Shown here: positions 23,551 to 33,045 of the stretch, piece after piece | How the letters are laid out: every line of letters starts with the position of its first letter | Position numbering within the stretch: the first letter of the stretch is position 1 | Assembly (NCBI GenBank): GCA_035937135.1 | Contig: DASYVL010000133.1 | Coordinates: forward strand, 1-34,747 | Direction: 5' to 3' | DNA length: 34,747 bases | Origin: Terriglobales bacterium | GTDB lineage: Bacteria; Acidobacteriota; Terriglobia; Terriglobales; Acidobacteriaceae | The notes under the pieces: model-generated | Databases searched by the model: none | Told to the model about the DNA's origin: nothing | What the model saw: only the letters and a program-made list of their open reading frames with translations | Made by a program: the position numbers and the translations under genes

Positions 23551-25344
23551 TTACATTCTCGGGTCGACTGCGGGGACGCTATCCGGGAGCGGGCCCGCGG
23601 CCGCCTGCTCCGCGGTGACCACGCCCGCGCGGTGCAGGCGCAGCTTGCCCTTCTCGAAGACGGAGGTGATGGCCGCCACCACGCGGGAATCGAACTTGGT
23701 GCTGGCCAGCGAGTTGATGATGCGCACCACATACTCCGGGTCCATCGCCGCCTGGTAGGGACGGTTGGTGGTCATGGCGTCGAAGGTGTCGGCCACGGTG
23801 ATGACGCGGGCCATCAGCGGGATGGCGTCGCCCTTCAGCCCGTAAGGATAGCCGCGGCCGTCCAGCGATTCGTGATGCAGCTCGATGCCGGGGATCATCT
23901 CCTTCAGCATCTCCACCGGGCGCAGGATGGTGGCGCCCTTGGTGGTGTGCGTCTTCATGATCTCGAACTCGTCCGGGGTGAGCGCACCGGGCTTCTTCAG
24001 GATGCGGTCCTCGATGCCGATCTTGCCCACGTCGTGCAACTGCGCCGAGATGCGGATGCGCTCGACCTCCTCGCTCACCAGGCCCATCTCCGTCGCCAGC
24101 AGCACCGAGTATCGGGTGACGCGGTCGGAATGGCCCTTGGTGTAGGGGTCCTTCTCGTCCACCGCGCCCGCCAGCATCTGGATGGAGCTCAGGAACAGGG
24201 TGCGGTTCTCCTCCGCGGCGCGCTTCAGGTCGGCGACGAAGCGCTCCAGGTCGGTGGACATGACGTTGAAAGTTTCCGCCAGCTCGCCGATCTCGGTACG
24301 GCTCTTGAGGTGCACGCGCTGGGAGAAATCGCCCTTGGCGATGGCGCGGCTGGATTCGGTCAGCGTCTTCAGCGGCGAGGTGATCTTGCGCGATGCGAAG
24401 ACGCTGATGCCTATGCTGGCTAGCACCGCGAACAGCGCCAGCAGTTGCGCTGCCCGCTGCATCTCGTTCACCGCTCGGTAGGCTTCGCGCTGCGGTTTCT
24501 GCGCAATCACCGCCCACTTCAGTGCGGGCACGAGACTGTAGGTGCCCAGCATGGCGATTTTCTCCTTGTCTTCGGTGACGTTGAATTCCTCGGTCACAAT
24601 GGCCCGGGCGTTGCCGCCAGTGTTCACGAAGTCCTTCACGATTTCGAAGCGAGTCATGTCCTGGCCCGTGGCAAACTCGGGAGTGGCCCCTGCAACCAGC
24701 CGGCCCTGCCGGTCCACCACGTAGGTCACGAGCTTCAGGTCGCCGGCGCGCGCTTCCTTCAGGCGCGTGATTAGGAATTCCAAATCCACCACCACGCCAA
24801 TCATCCCGATGAAGCGGCCGTTGGCCAGCACCGGCGCGCTCACCAGCATCATGGTGTGCGCTTCCTTCCCACTGTCCACAGAGAGCGGCGGGCCGTTGTA
24901 GGTGCGTCCCTCGCGGGCCGCCGTGAAGGCGCGCTCCAACTCCCGCTGCAGGAACACGTCCGGGGCGATACGCCCGGCGGAGATGCCCTTGGCCTCGGTG
25001 TTCAGCAGGGTGGCGTAAGCCAGGTCGTCGGAGGAGGTGACGAACTTCTCCAGCAGGGCGCGAAGTTCGGGCGCGCTGACCTTCTGCGCCGCGATGTCCC
25101 CCCCGCTCGCCACCTGGACGGCCGAGGAGAGGTTGCCTAGCATGGCGCGAAGGTTGTTCTGCCGCTGAGTGATGTCGTCGCTGAGTGAACCGGTGACCGT
25201 ATTCTGCAACAGTTTCTCGTTGGTTTTCAGGCGCTCCCGATTGGGAGGCACCACCTGCCAGTAATAGAAGCCAAGCGACCCTACGCTCACCAGGATCAAC
25301 ACTCCCAGGATGAGATACACGATGGGTATGCGCGCGGGCATCAT
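23551..25344 (-). CDS. Membrane-bound HD-GYP c-di-GMP phosphodiesterase with Cache and HAMP domains
   Basis: A 597-residue sensor. A membrane helix (about residues 7-28) is followed by a periplasmic dCache-like sensor domain (about 35-290), a second helix (about 298-318), a HAMP domain (about 319-372) and an HD-GYP domain. The HD residues are H437 and D438 (QLHDVGKIG), and the HHE...GYP signature is at 490-500 (HHESLDGRGYP). All key motifs are intact, so it should hydrolyse c-di-GMP in response to an external small molecule. Start is ATG at 25344, with a second ATG directly after. It is divergent from the S9 peptidase and upstream of ftsY. Pairing with ftsY is not expected functionally. Confidence 0.95.
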   Translation of the reverse strand: MMPARIPIVYLILGVLILVSVGSLGFYYWQVVPPNRERLKTNEKLLQNTVTGSLSDDITQRQNNLRAMLGNLSSAVQVASGGDIAAQKVSAPELRALLEKFVTSSDDLAYATLLNTEAKGISAGRIAPDVFLQRELERAFTAAREGRTYNGPPLSVDSGKEAHTMMLVSAPVLANGRFIGMIGVVVDLEFLITRLKEARAGDLKLVTYVVDRQGRLVAGATPEFATGQDMTRFEIVKDFVNTGGNARAIVTEEFNVTEDKEKIAMLGTYSLVPALKWAVIAQKPQREAYRAVNEMQRAAQLLALFAVLASIGISVFASRKITSPLKTLTESSRAIAKGDFSQRVHLKSRTEIGELAETFNVMSTDLERFVADLKRAAEENRTLFLSSIQMLAGAVDEKDPYTKGHSDRVTRYSVLLATEMGLVSEEVERIRISAQLHDVGKIGIEDRILKKPGALTPDEFEIMKTHTTKGATILRPVEMLKEMIPGIELHHESLDGRGYPYGLKGDAIPLMARVITVADTFDAMTTNRPYQAAMDPEYVVRIINSLASTKFDSRVVAAITSVFEKGKLRLHRAGVVTAEQAAAGPLPDSVPAVDPRM

Positions 25345-25368
25345 TATTATTTGGCAGCCAAGAGCGCG

Positions 25369-25374
25369 ATTTTA
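25369..25374 (-). promoter_or_regulatory. Putative -10 element for the HD-GYP gene
   Basis: TAAAAT on the minus strand ends 24 nt before the ATG at 25344, in the 163-nt divergent gap. The -35 region is not clear. Confidence 0.35.
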
Positions 25375-25443
25375 CCGCGAAAGCCGCGGAAGGGCCGGGA
25401 AAATCGCCCCACCCTCGATTACGAAGGGGGCAGGACCGTTGTC

Positions 25444-25472
25444 TTGGCCAGCCTGCCAGGGTGGTTTAGAAT
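25444..25472 (+). promoter_or_regulatory. Putative sigma-70-type promoter of the S9 peptidase gene
   Basis: TTGGCC (25444-25449) and TAGAAT (25467-25472) are 17 nt apart. The predicted leader is about 28 nt and contains GGAGG at 25498-25502, 5 nt before the ATG. Confidence 0.55.
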
Positions 25473-25507
25473 CGTGTGCTTCGTCGGCTGCAATCCTGGA
25501 GGATCCC

Positions 25508-27550
25508 ATGAATCGCCGCCTCTTATCCGTTCTTCTGGCCTTGGTATGGTTCTGCCTGCCCGCCTTTGCCGCGCACCCGGTCACGCTGGACGACATCGTG
25601 AAGTACAAGGGCATTAACTCGGTCGAAATCTCCCCCGACGGCCGCCGCGCCGCCTTCGTAGTCTCCGAGTTCGACTTCGACGAGAACGTCACTCGCACCA
25701 ACATCTACCTGGCAGATTCCTCGGGCAAGGGAGTGATGAAGCTGACCAATGCTCCCAAGCACGACGACACGCCGCGCTGGTCACCCGACGGCGAGTGGCT
25801 GGCCTTCCTCAGCGACCGCGAGGCCAAGCCCAAGAAGGAGGGCGAGGAAAAGCCGCGGAAGCAGATCTGGGTGATGTCGCCCGAGGGCGGGGAAGCCTGG
25901 CAGCTCACCCGCGGGACGTTCTCCGTCAGCACCTTCGAGTGGGCGACGGACGGCCGGCGCATTGCCTTCATCGCCACCGAAGGCCTCACCGACGACGAGG
26001 AGAAGAAGCGCAAGAACAAAGACGACGCCCAGCTCGTGGACCACGACATCAAGATGGGACGCATCTACCTGGCCAGCGTCCCCGAGGGCCAGTCGGAGAT
26101 GCTGTACGCCGGCGCCGGCGACGTCACCGCCATCTCCTGGTCGCCGCGCAGCGACGAGATCGCCTTCGCTGAGCAGCCCACCCCCAAGGTCCCGGACGGA
26201 TTTCACAGCGCGGTCCGGGTCCTCACACTCGCCGGCAAACAGGTGCGCGACCTGGCGGCCGACAGCCAACTCTCCTACCATGGTCCCAAGTGGTCGCCCG
26301 ACGGGAGGCACATCGCCTATGAAGCCACCTCCCAGACTGACTGGTGGGCCAACAGCTACCTCTATCTCTCGCCCGCAGCGGGCGGAACGCCGCAAAGGCT
26401 CTCCCGCGACTTCGACGAGGAAATCCACCAGTTCGAGTGGTCGGATGACTCAAGCTCGGTGTACTTCACCGGCTCGAAGGGCGTGGACCAGTACGTCCTG
26501 CGGGTGATGCTCGACGGGAAGGTCTCGGTCGTGGACGGCCGCCCCGGACTCAGCCGCCAGATCTCCATCGCCAGCGGGAACATGGCTTGGCTGCATGAGA
26601 CCTCGTCCGAACCTGTCGACGTATTCTTCGCTGCTCTGCGAGGCCCAGGGAAACTCCTCAAGGGAAACTTGAAGCTCTCGCCGCGCAAGGTCACGGCCAT
26701 GAACCCCTTTGTCTCCGACCTTTCGCTGGGCAAGACCGAAGTCGTGAAGTGGAAGAACAAGACGGACGGCCAGGAGCTCGACGGCCTCCTGCTGACCCCG
26801 CCCGACTACGCCCCCGGCAAGTCCTACCCGCTGCTGCTGGTGATTCACGGCGGGCCGGCCGGCGCCTTCCAGACCTCATTCGCTTTGCGCCGCGGTGCCT
26901 ACCCGGTGCAGGCCTTTGCCTCGCAGGGATACGTCGTCTTCATGCCCAACCCGCGTGGCTCGGGCGGCTACGGCGAACGCTTCCGCAAGGCCAACATAAA
27001 GGACTGGGGCTACTCCGACTATAACGACATCCAGGACGGCGTGGACGACCTGGTGGCCCGTGGCATCGCCGACAAGGACCGCCTGGGAGTGATGGGCTGG
27101 TCCTACGGCGGCTTCATGACCTCCTGGACCATCACCCAGACGCAACGCTTCAAGGCGGCTTCGGTCGGCGCCGGCGTGACCAACCTGTTCTCCATGTACG
27201 GCACCACTGACATCCCGCCCTTCCAGGAGTCCTACTTCGGCGCCCGCCCCTGGGAGGACCGCGAGCTCTACGCCAAGCACTCGGCCATGAGCTTCGTGGA
27301 CAAGGTCACCACGCCGACGCTCATCCAGCACGGCACCGAAGATCGCCGCGTGCCGCTCTCCCAGGGCGAAGAGCTCTACACCGCGCTGCGCTCCCGCGGC
27401 GTTACGGTGGAGATGGTGAAGTACCCGCGCTCGCAGCACGGACTCACCGAGCCCAAGCTCATCCGCGACTCCATGATGCGGAACCTGGAATGGTTCGACC
27501 GCTACGTGATGGGCAACGCCGCCGCGGCCAAGTGGCACACGGGGAAATAG
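25508..27550 (+). CDS. Secreted S9 family prolyl oligopeptidase (acylaminoacyl/dipeptidyl peptidase type)
   Basis: A 680-residue serine peptidase with a Sec signal peptide (LLALVWFCLPAFA). The start at 25508 is fixed by GGAGG; the frame is open upstream to 25310 without family sequence. A seven-bladed beta-propeller (WSPDGEWLAFLSD, WSPDGRHIAYEA and similar blades) precedes the alpha/beta hydrolase domain. The triad is S532 (GWSYGG), D612 (HGTEDRRVP) and H644 (RSQHGL). The family cleaves short peptides, often after Pro or N-acylated residues. It probably acts in the periplasm on imported or secreted peptides. The gene stands alone between its own promoter and a downstream inverted repeat. Confidence 0.95.
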   Translation: MNRRLLSVLLALVWFCLPAFAAHPVTLDDIVKYKGINSVEISPDGRRAAFVVSEFDFDENVTRTNIYLADSSGKGVMKLTNAPKHDDTPRWSPDGEWLAFLSDREAKPKKEGEEKPRKQIWVMSPEGGEAWQLTRGTFSVSTFEWATDGRRIAFIATEGLTDDEEKKRKNKDDAQLVDHDIKMGRIYLASVPEGQSEMLYAGAGDVTAISWSPRSDEIAFAEQPTPKVPDGFHSAVRVLTLAGKQVRDLAADSQLSYHGPKWSPDGRHIAYEATSQTDWWANSYLYLSPAAGGTPQRLSRDFDEEIHQFEWSDDSSSVYFTGSKGVDQYVLRVMLDGKVSVVDGRPGLSRQISIASGNMAWLHETSSEPVDVFFAALRGPGKLLKGNLKLSPRKVTAMNPFVSDLSLGKTEVVKWKNKTDGQELDGLLLTPPDYAPGKSYPLLLVIHGGPAGAFQTSFALRRGAYPVQAFASQGYVVFMPNPRGSGGYGERFRKANIKDWGYSDYNDIQDGVDDLVARGIADKDRLGVMGWSYGGFMTSWTITQTQRFKAASVGAGVTNLFSMYGTTDIPPFQESYFGARPWEDRELYAKHSAMSFVDKVTTPTLIQHGTEDRRVPLSQGEELYTALRSRGVTVEMVKYPRSQHGLTEPKLIRDSMMRNLEWFDRYVMGNAAAAKWHTGK

Positions 27551-27555
27551 GAAGT

Positions 27556-27640
27556 AAAAGGGAAAAGGGAAAAGGGAAGCCTTCCTTCCTGGCCTTTTCT
27601 AGTTCTTGACTTTTTCCTTTTAACTTTTCCCTTTTCCCTT
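27556..27640. terminator. Purine/pyrimidine inverted repeat between converging genes
   Basis: Three tandem AAAAGGG units (27556-27576) face a pyrimidine tract at 27625-27640. A perfect 16-bp pairing exists between 27558-27573 and 27625-27640, with a 51-nt loop holding further T-runs. It lies between the stop codons of the S9 peptidase and gpsA and probably ends transcription from both sides. The AAAAGGG repeats could also form a triplex. Confidence 0.6.
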
Positions 27641-27647
27641 GTTTTCT

Positions 27648-28661
27648 CTATTCCCCCGTCGCCGGCCTGGTCATCAGCTCCCGGATCGCCTCCTGCGGCG
27701 GCTTGCCCTGGTTCAGGATGGCGTGCATCTGAGCGGTGATGGGCATCTCCACGTTCTTCCGGCTGGCGAGTTCGCGGGCAGCATTCGTGGTCAGAACTCC
27801 TTCCGCCACCATGCCGTGCATTTCGGCGAGGACGTCTGGAAGCTTGCGGCCTTTCCCCAGCTCCACACCCAGGGTGCGGTTGCGCGAGAGGCCGCCGGTG
27901 CAAGTAAGGACCAGGTCGCCCATGCCGGCCAGGCCCGCCAGGGTCTCGTGGTGCCCGCCGCAGGCCACAGCCAGGCGGGTGATTTCCGACAGCCCGCGGG
28001 TCATCAAGGCGGCGATGGTGTTGTGCCCCAGTCCCAGCCCCACGCACACCCCGGCGGCGATGGCGATGATGTTCTTGAGCGCGCCGCCCAGCTCCACGCC
28101 CACCACGTCCTCGTTGGTATAGACACGGAAGTTGGGGTCGCTGAACTCGCTCTGCACCGTCGCGCCCAGCTCCTTGTCGGTGGAGGCGATGGTGATGGCG
28201 GTGGGGTCGCCGCGCGCCGCCTCGCGCGCGAACGACGGCCCGCTCAGCGCGCCCATGCGCGGCGGAAAGCCCGCTGGTGAATACTGGATCACGTCGGTCG
28301 CCACCTCCGTCATGCGGTGAGAAGTTCCGCTTTCCAGCCCCTTGGTGGCGCTCACGAAGAGCATCTTGGGGTTCAGCGACCCGGGCATCTGTTCATAGAC
28401 GCTGCGGCAATGCTGCGAGGGCACTGCCGTCACCACGATCTCCGCTCCATCCAGCGCCTGTTCCATGCGCGTGACCACCGCCACCGCCTCCGGCAAGGGA
28501 AACCCGGGGAGGAAGATCTGATTCACGCGCTGGGTGCGGATGGCCTCGGCGACCGCCTTCTCGAACGCCCACAGCCGCACCTGGTGGCGTCCGTTGCGGC
28601 TCAGCACTACGGCCAGCGCCGTTCCCCAGGAACCCGCACCGATGACGGCGATGCGGCTCAT
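27648..28661 (-). CDS. gpsA: NAD(P)-dependent glycerol-3-phosphate dehydrogenase
   Basis: GpsA reduces dihydroxyacetone phosphate to sn-glycerol-3-phosphate, the backbone for phospholipids. The 337-residue protein has the Rossmann loop GAGSWGTALA near the N-terminus, VSATKGLE, LSGPSFA, the catalytic Lys region ELGGALKNIIAIAAG, and GLGLGHNTIAALMTRG. The ATG at 28661 overlaps the plsY stop by four bases (ATGA); the frame is open upstream only within plsY. It directly supplies the substrate of PlsY, so the coupling makes metabolic sense. Confidence 0.96.
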   Translation of the reverse strand: MSRIAVIGAGSWGTALAVVLSRNGRHQVRLWAFEKAVAEAIRTQRVNQIFLPGFPLPEAVAVVTRMEQALDGAEIVVTAVPSQHCRSVYEQMPGSLNPKMLFVSATKGLESGTSHRMTEVATDVIQYSPAGFPPRMGALSGPSFAREAARGDPTAITIASTDKELGATVQSEFSDPNFRVYTNEDVVGVELGGALKNIIAIAAGVCVGLGLGHNTIAALMTRGLSEITRLAVACGGHHETLAGLAGMGDLVLTCTGGLSRNRTLGVELGKGRKLPDVLAEMHGMVAEGVLTTNAARELASRKNVEMPITAQMHAILNQGKPPQEAIRELMTRPATGE

Positions 28662-29311
28662 GTGCGCCTCCACTGCCAGCGCGGTTCGGAGCCGGCGAAC
28701 AGGCGGCGCAGGTTCTCGTGGTGACGCGCCACCACCAGCACCGCCGTTGCGCACATCGCGCCCAGAGCCGCTGGCGAAGAGTCGGAAGAGCGGGTCAGGT
28801 AGGCCAGCACCGGGACCGCGGCCACCGCCACGGTCGAACCCAGCGCCACATAGCGGAAGGCAACCACCATCAGAAGAAAAATGGCCAGGGCTGCGAGGAT
28901 GACCTTGGGTGCGAGCAGCACGAACGCGCCTGCTCCGGTGGCCACACCCTTGCCGCCACGAAACTTCAGCCAGGGAGGGAAGACGTGTCCGGCGACGGCA
29001 AGCAAGGCAGCCATCGAGGCAGCGGGCTGGGCATGACCGATCCCCTCCCAGCTGAATTGGGCAAGGACGCCCTGTTCGGCGTAGCCCAGCAGGGCTACTG
29101 CGGCCAGCACGGCCAGCGCTCCCTTGCTCGCGTCCAGGACCAGGGTCAGCAGTCCAAGTCCCGGCGCGGCGCGCGCCACATTGGTCGCTCCGATGTTCCC
29201 GCTGCCGCTCTCCCGGATGTCGTGTCCGCGGAAGGCGCGCACCAGCAGGTAGCCGAAGGGGATTGAGCCCAGCAGGTAGGCGGCGGCGGCAATGAGGACG
29301 TAAATAGCCAT
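28658..29311 (-). CDS. plsY: Acyl-phosphate:glycerol-3-phosphate acyltransferase PlsY
   Basis: PlsY is an inner-membrane enzyme that acylates glycerol-3-phosphate at position 1 using acyl-phosphate. The 217-residue protein is very hydrophobic and has the three conserved loops: GSIPFGYL, SGNIGATNVAR and KFRGGKGVATG. It is coupled to gpsA downstream and starts directly after the thpR stop. PlsX and PlsC are not in the window. Confidence 0.97.
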   Translation of the reverse strand: MAIYVLIAAAAYLLGSIPFGYLLVRAFRGHDIRESGSGNIGATNVARAAPGLGLLTLVLDASKGALAVLAAVALLGYAEQGVLAQFSWEGIGHAQPAASMAALLAVAGHVFPPWLKFRGGKGVATGAGAFVLLAPKVILAALAIFLLMVVAFRYVALGSTVAVAAVPVLAYLTRSSDSSPAALGAMCATAVLVVARHHENLRRLFAGSEPRWQWRRT

Positions 29312-29899
29312 TCAGGACAGCGCGAAGCGCTCGATCTTCCTGTACTCGGCCCCGGCGGGAGACAGCTTGCTCTCGTACAGGAAGAACTCGCGGGCGGTCA
29401 TTGTACCGAACTCGGGTTCGGGGAGAGAGGCCAGTTTCTCCTGCAGCTTCTGGAAGCGGGCGCTGGCGGCATCGCCGGGCCCGCCCTGCGGACGTCCGGA
29501 GCCGGCGCGCGCCAGGGTCAGGTGTGGAGTGTAGGGCGCCCGCTCCCGCCCCGTGGAAAACGGCGCCACAGCAGCGTCCACCGCCGACGCCAGTTGCGAG
29601 AGGTTGGGGCCCGCCTGGATCCCGATCCAGAAGACCCGGGGCGCCTTGGACGTGGGGAAAAAGCCGTATCCCTTGAAGGTAAACTCTGCCGTTTGGACGC
29701 GAATGCCACTCAGCGCGCGCTGGATCTGTTCCGCCCTATCTGGGCCGGCTTCGCCGATGAACTTCAACGTGAGGTGTAGGGACTCCGGCCGCACCCAGCG
29801 TACTTCGCTGGCGGGCGCGAAGCCGCGCACTCCGTCGAGAAAGCGCGTCAGGCGCTCGCGGATGGGCTCGTCAATGTCGATGGCAACGAATAAACGCAT
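29312..29899 (-). CDS. thpR: RNA 2',3'-cyclic phosphodiesterase ThpR
   Basis: A 2H-phosphoesterase family protein of 195 residues that opens 2',3'-cyclic phosphate ends on RNA. The two HxTx motifs are at H42 (LHLTLKF) and H126 (PHLTLAR), and the N-terminus MRLFVAIDIDE is typical. It ends directly before plsY and starts 17 nt after cinA, so it is part of the cinA-thpR-plsY-gpsA run. cinA and thpR are commonly neighbours. Confidence 0.94.
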   Translation of the reverse strand: MRLFVAIDIDEPIRERLTRFLDGVRGFAPASEVRWVRPESLHLTLKFIGEAGPDRAEQIQRALSGIRVQTAEFTFKGYGFFPTSKAPRVFWIGIQAGPNLSQLASAVDAAVAPFSTGRERAPYTPHLTLARAGSGRPQGGPGDAASARFQKLQEKLASLPEPEFGTMTAREFFLYESKLSPAGAEYRKIERFALS

Positions 29900-29916
29900 A
29901 ATGAATGACCGAGGGC

Positions 29917-31161
29917 CTACATCAACTTTTTCCTCACCATATCCAACGCCTGCTGGCTGGCCTGCCAGCGGACCTTCTCCCGGTCGCCGGGGAAGGTGCG
30001 CTCGACTACTTCGGTCTTGCGGCCGTCGGCCAGAGCGTGGAAGACCAGGCCCACGGGCTTCTCGCTGCTCCCCCCGGTGGGTCCGGCGATTCCCGTGATG
30101 CCCACTCCCAGGGTCGAGCCGGTGCGCTTGCGGACTCCCTCGGCCAGGGCCACGGCCACCTCGCGACTCACCGCGCCGTGCTCGGCCAGGACCTTCGCCG
30201 GGACGTCCAGGAAGGCACTCTTGAGGTCATCAGCATAAGCCACCACGCCGCCCCGGAAGTAGCGGGAGCTGCCGCTCACCCGGGTCAGGCGCTCGGCCAC
30301 CAGGCCTCCGGTGCAGGATTCGGCCACGGCAATGGTTGCGCCGCGCATCTGCAAGTAGTAGCCGGCGATCTGCTCCAAGGACTCCCCGCTGCGGGAGTAC
30401 ACCGCGTCCTCGAGCTCGTCTTCGAGCTTGTCCGCCAGCTCCTCCACCAGCTTCTCCGCCACCGCCTGCGAATCCGCGCGAGCCCGCAGGTGCAGCTGCA
30501 CCTCTCCCGCGGCGGCCAGGATCGTCGTCTCCACCTTCTTGGCCTTGGAGTAGATGGGAGCCACCTGGGCGTCGAGCTGCGACTCCGGCATCAGCGCCAC
30601 CTTGAGGACGCGGGTCGCGATGTAGAGCGGCGGCACCAGCGCGCGCAACCGTTCCATGCAGTGATTCTCGAACATGGGCATCAGCTCGTTGGGGGGGCCG
30701 GGCAGCAGGACGACGACCTGCCGCGCCTCGGCGGAGCCGCATTCCAGCCAGTGTCCCGGAGCCGTGCCGTTTGGGTTGGGCAAGGTCTCCGCGCCCTCGA
30801 TGACGTCAGCCTGGCGCAGGTTGTTCTCCGGCATCTTCAGGCGGCGGCGCGCAAAGCGCGCGTAGAGCTCGCCCGACAGCGCCGGATCGCGCCGCAGTCC
30901 GCGTCCCAGCGCCGCCGCCACTGATTCCCGCGTCAGGTCGTCCTCGGTCGGCCCCAGGCCTCCTATGCAGATCACCAGGTCCGTGCGCTCGAGCGCCAGC
31001 TTCACCGCTCCCTCGATGTGTGCCCGCCGATCGCCCACGATGGTCTTGAAGGCAACCTCCACCCCCAGCTGGTTCAGCTTCTCGGTCAAGAACAGGGAAT
31101 TGCTGTCCTGGCGGTAGGGAGTGAGCAGCTCGGAGCCGACGGCGATGATCTCGGCATTCAT
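29917..31161 (-). CDS. cinA: CinA family nicotinamide-nucleotide amidohydrolase
   Basis: A 414-residue two-domain protein. The N-terminal MoaB-like domain (COG1058) has IAVGSELLTPYRQDSN, IGGLGPTEDDLTRE and MPENNLRQADVIEGA. The C-terminal amidase domain has VAESCTGGLVAERLT and GITGIAGPTGGS. CinA proteins deamidate NMN and salvage pyridine nucleotides; the name comes from competence induction. The ATG at 31161 is not preceded by a Shine-Dalgarno. GACAAT ends 10 nt upstream. Confidence 0.96.
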   Translation of the reverse strand: MNAEIIAVGSELLTPYRQDSNSLFLTEKLNQLGVEVAFKTIVGDRRAHIEGAVKLALERTDLVICIGGLGPTEDDLTRESVAAALGRGLRRDPALSGELYARFARRRLKMPENNLRQADVIEGAETLPNPNGTAPGHWLECGSAEARQVVVLLPGPPNELMPMFENHCMERLRALVPPLYIATRVLKVALMPESQLDAQVAPIYSKAKKVETTILAAAGEVQLHLRARADSQAVAEKLVEELADKLEDELEDAVYSRSGESLEQIAGYYLQMRGATIAVAESCTGGLVAERLTRVSGSSRYFRGGVVAYADDLKSAFLDVPAKVLAEHGAVSREVAVALAEGVRKRTGSTLGVGITGIAGPTGGSSEKPVGLVFHALADGRKTEVVERTFPGDREKVRWQASQQALDMVRKKLM

Positions 31162-31171
31162 GCGCAGGCGT

Positions 31172-31177
31172 ATTGTC
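31172..31177 (-). promoter_or_regulatory. Putative -10 element of cinA
   Basis: GACAAT on the minus strand ends 10 nt before the cinA ATG, the same distance as at the FabF-like gene. The 48-nt gap to the preceding gene leaves room for a promoter. The -35 is weak. Confidence 0.3.
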
Positions 31178-31209
31178 TCATTGATTCCCGGAGCGGTTGA
31201 GCGCCGGCA

Positions 31210-32265
<1,056 letters not shown>

Positions 32266-32312
32266 GCGTCCCCGGCGTCCGCCCTCTCAGTCGTGCGCGG
32301 GTTCCCGCACGT

Positions 32313-32846
32313 TCAGGAGAGCACTCGAAAATGGATCAGAAGCTGCAGCGATAGCAGGGCCAACAGGCCCGCCGCGACGTCGTCCAGCATGATCCCCCAC
32401 CCGCCCGGCAGTTCTTCCAGTTGCCGCACGGGCGGCGGCTTGACGATGTCGAAGGCTCGAAAAAGTATAAGACTCGCCAGCAGGTATTTCCAAGTGATGG
32501 GCACGAAATAGGGAAAGCCGAGCAGCGCGATCATCTGCCCCGCGACCTCGTCGATCACCACCTGCTGCGGATCTTTGCGCCCGCTCTCCCGCGCCACGAT
32601 GCCCGCCGCCGGGATCCCCACCAGCGTCGCCACCAGCGCCAGCACTACCAGCACCGGCAGATGCTGCGTGGGAGCCAGCCGCATCGTCAGCACCCACCAC
32701 AAGACCACCGTGATGAGCGAGGCGTGCGTGCCCGGGCCGGGGTGCAGATATCCCGTTCCGAAGAAGGTGGCGACCCACCACGCCCATGGGGTGACCTTGG
32801 AGCTGGCGGCGGCTGCGTCGCCGGTCGGTTCAGTCCGTGTCGTCAT
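32313..32846 (-). CDS. pgpA: Phosphatidylglycerophosphatase A
   Basis: PgpA dephosphorylates phosphatidylglycerol phosphate to phosphatidylglycerol at the inner membrane. The 177-residue protein has the family motifs FGTGYLHPGPGTHASL, VVIDEVAGQMIAL (catalytic acidic residues), FRAFDIVKPPPVR and GIMLDDVAAG, with four hydrophobic segments. Its start overlaps the end of yacG by 17 nt, so the two are probably coupled. An alternative short start downstream is possible because the first 18 residues are polar. Confidence 0.95.
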   Translation of the reverse strand: MTTRTEPTGDAAAASSKVTPWAWWVATFFGTGYLHPGPGTHASLITVVLWWVLTMRLAPTQHLPVLVVLALVATLVGIPAAGIVARESGRKDPQQVVIDEVAGQMIALLGFPYFVPITWKYLLASLILFRAFDIVKPPPVRQLEELPGGWGIMLDDVAAGLLALLSLQLLIHFRVLS

Positions 32847-33042
32847 CGTAAGAAGGATGCGCCTCGTCGAGCGCCGCGGCCTCCGGCTCCGCGATGGGGC
32901 TGGAGACCACGTACTTGCCGCTTGCCCATTTGCCCAGGTCGATCAAGCGACAGCGCTCACTGCAGAACGGGAACTCGGCCGCCGTGCGCAGAACAAGCGC
33001 CTTGCAGATCGGGCACCGCAGGCTGCGCAGGCGCTTGGACAT
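32830..33042 (-). CDS. yacG: YacG family zinc-binding protein (DNA gyrase inhibitor)
   Basis: A 70-residue protein with one treble-clef zinc site made by C10, C13, C27 and C31 (CPIC and FCSERC), followed by RLIDLGKWASG, the family signature. E. coli YacG binds GyrB and blocks DNA binding by gyrase. The C-terminal tail is acidic. It starts 3 nt after rimO and overlaps pgpA by 17 nt. Confidence 0.92.
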   Translation of the reverse strand: MSKRLRSLRCPICKALVLRTAAEFPFCSERCRLIDLGKWASGKYVVSSPIAEPEAAALDEAHPSYDDDTD

Positions 33043-33045
33043 GGC

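Noticed and set aside
32830-32846. A frameshift joining yacG and pgpA
   Set aside because: Both proteins are complete with their own family N- and C-termini; the 17-nt overlap is ordinary coupling.
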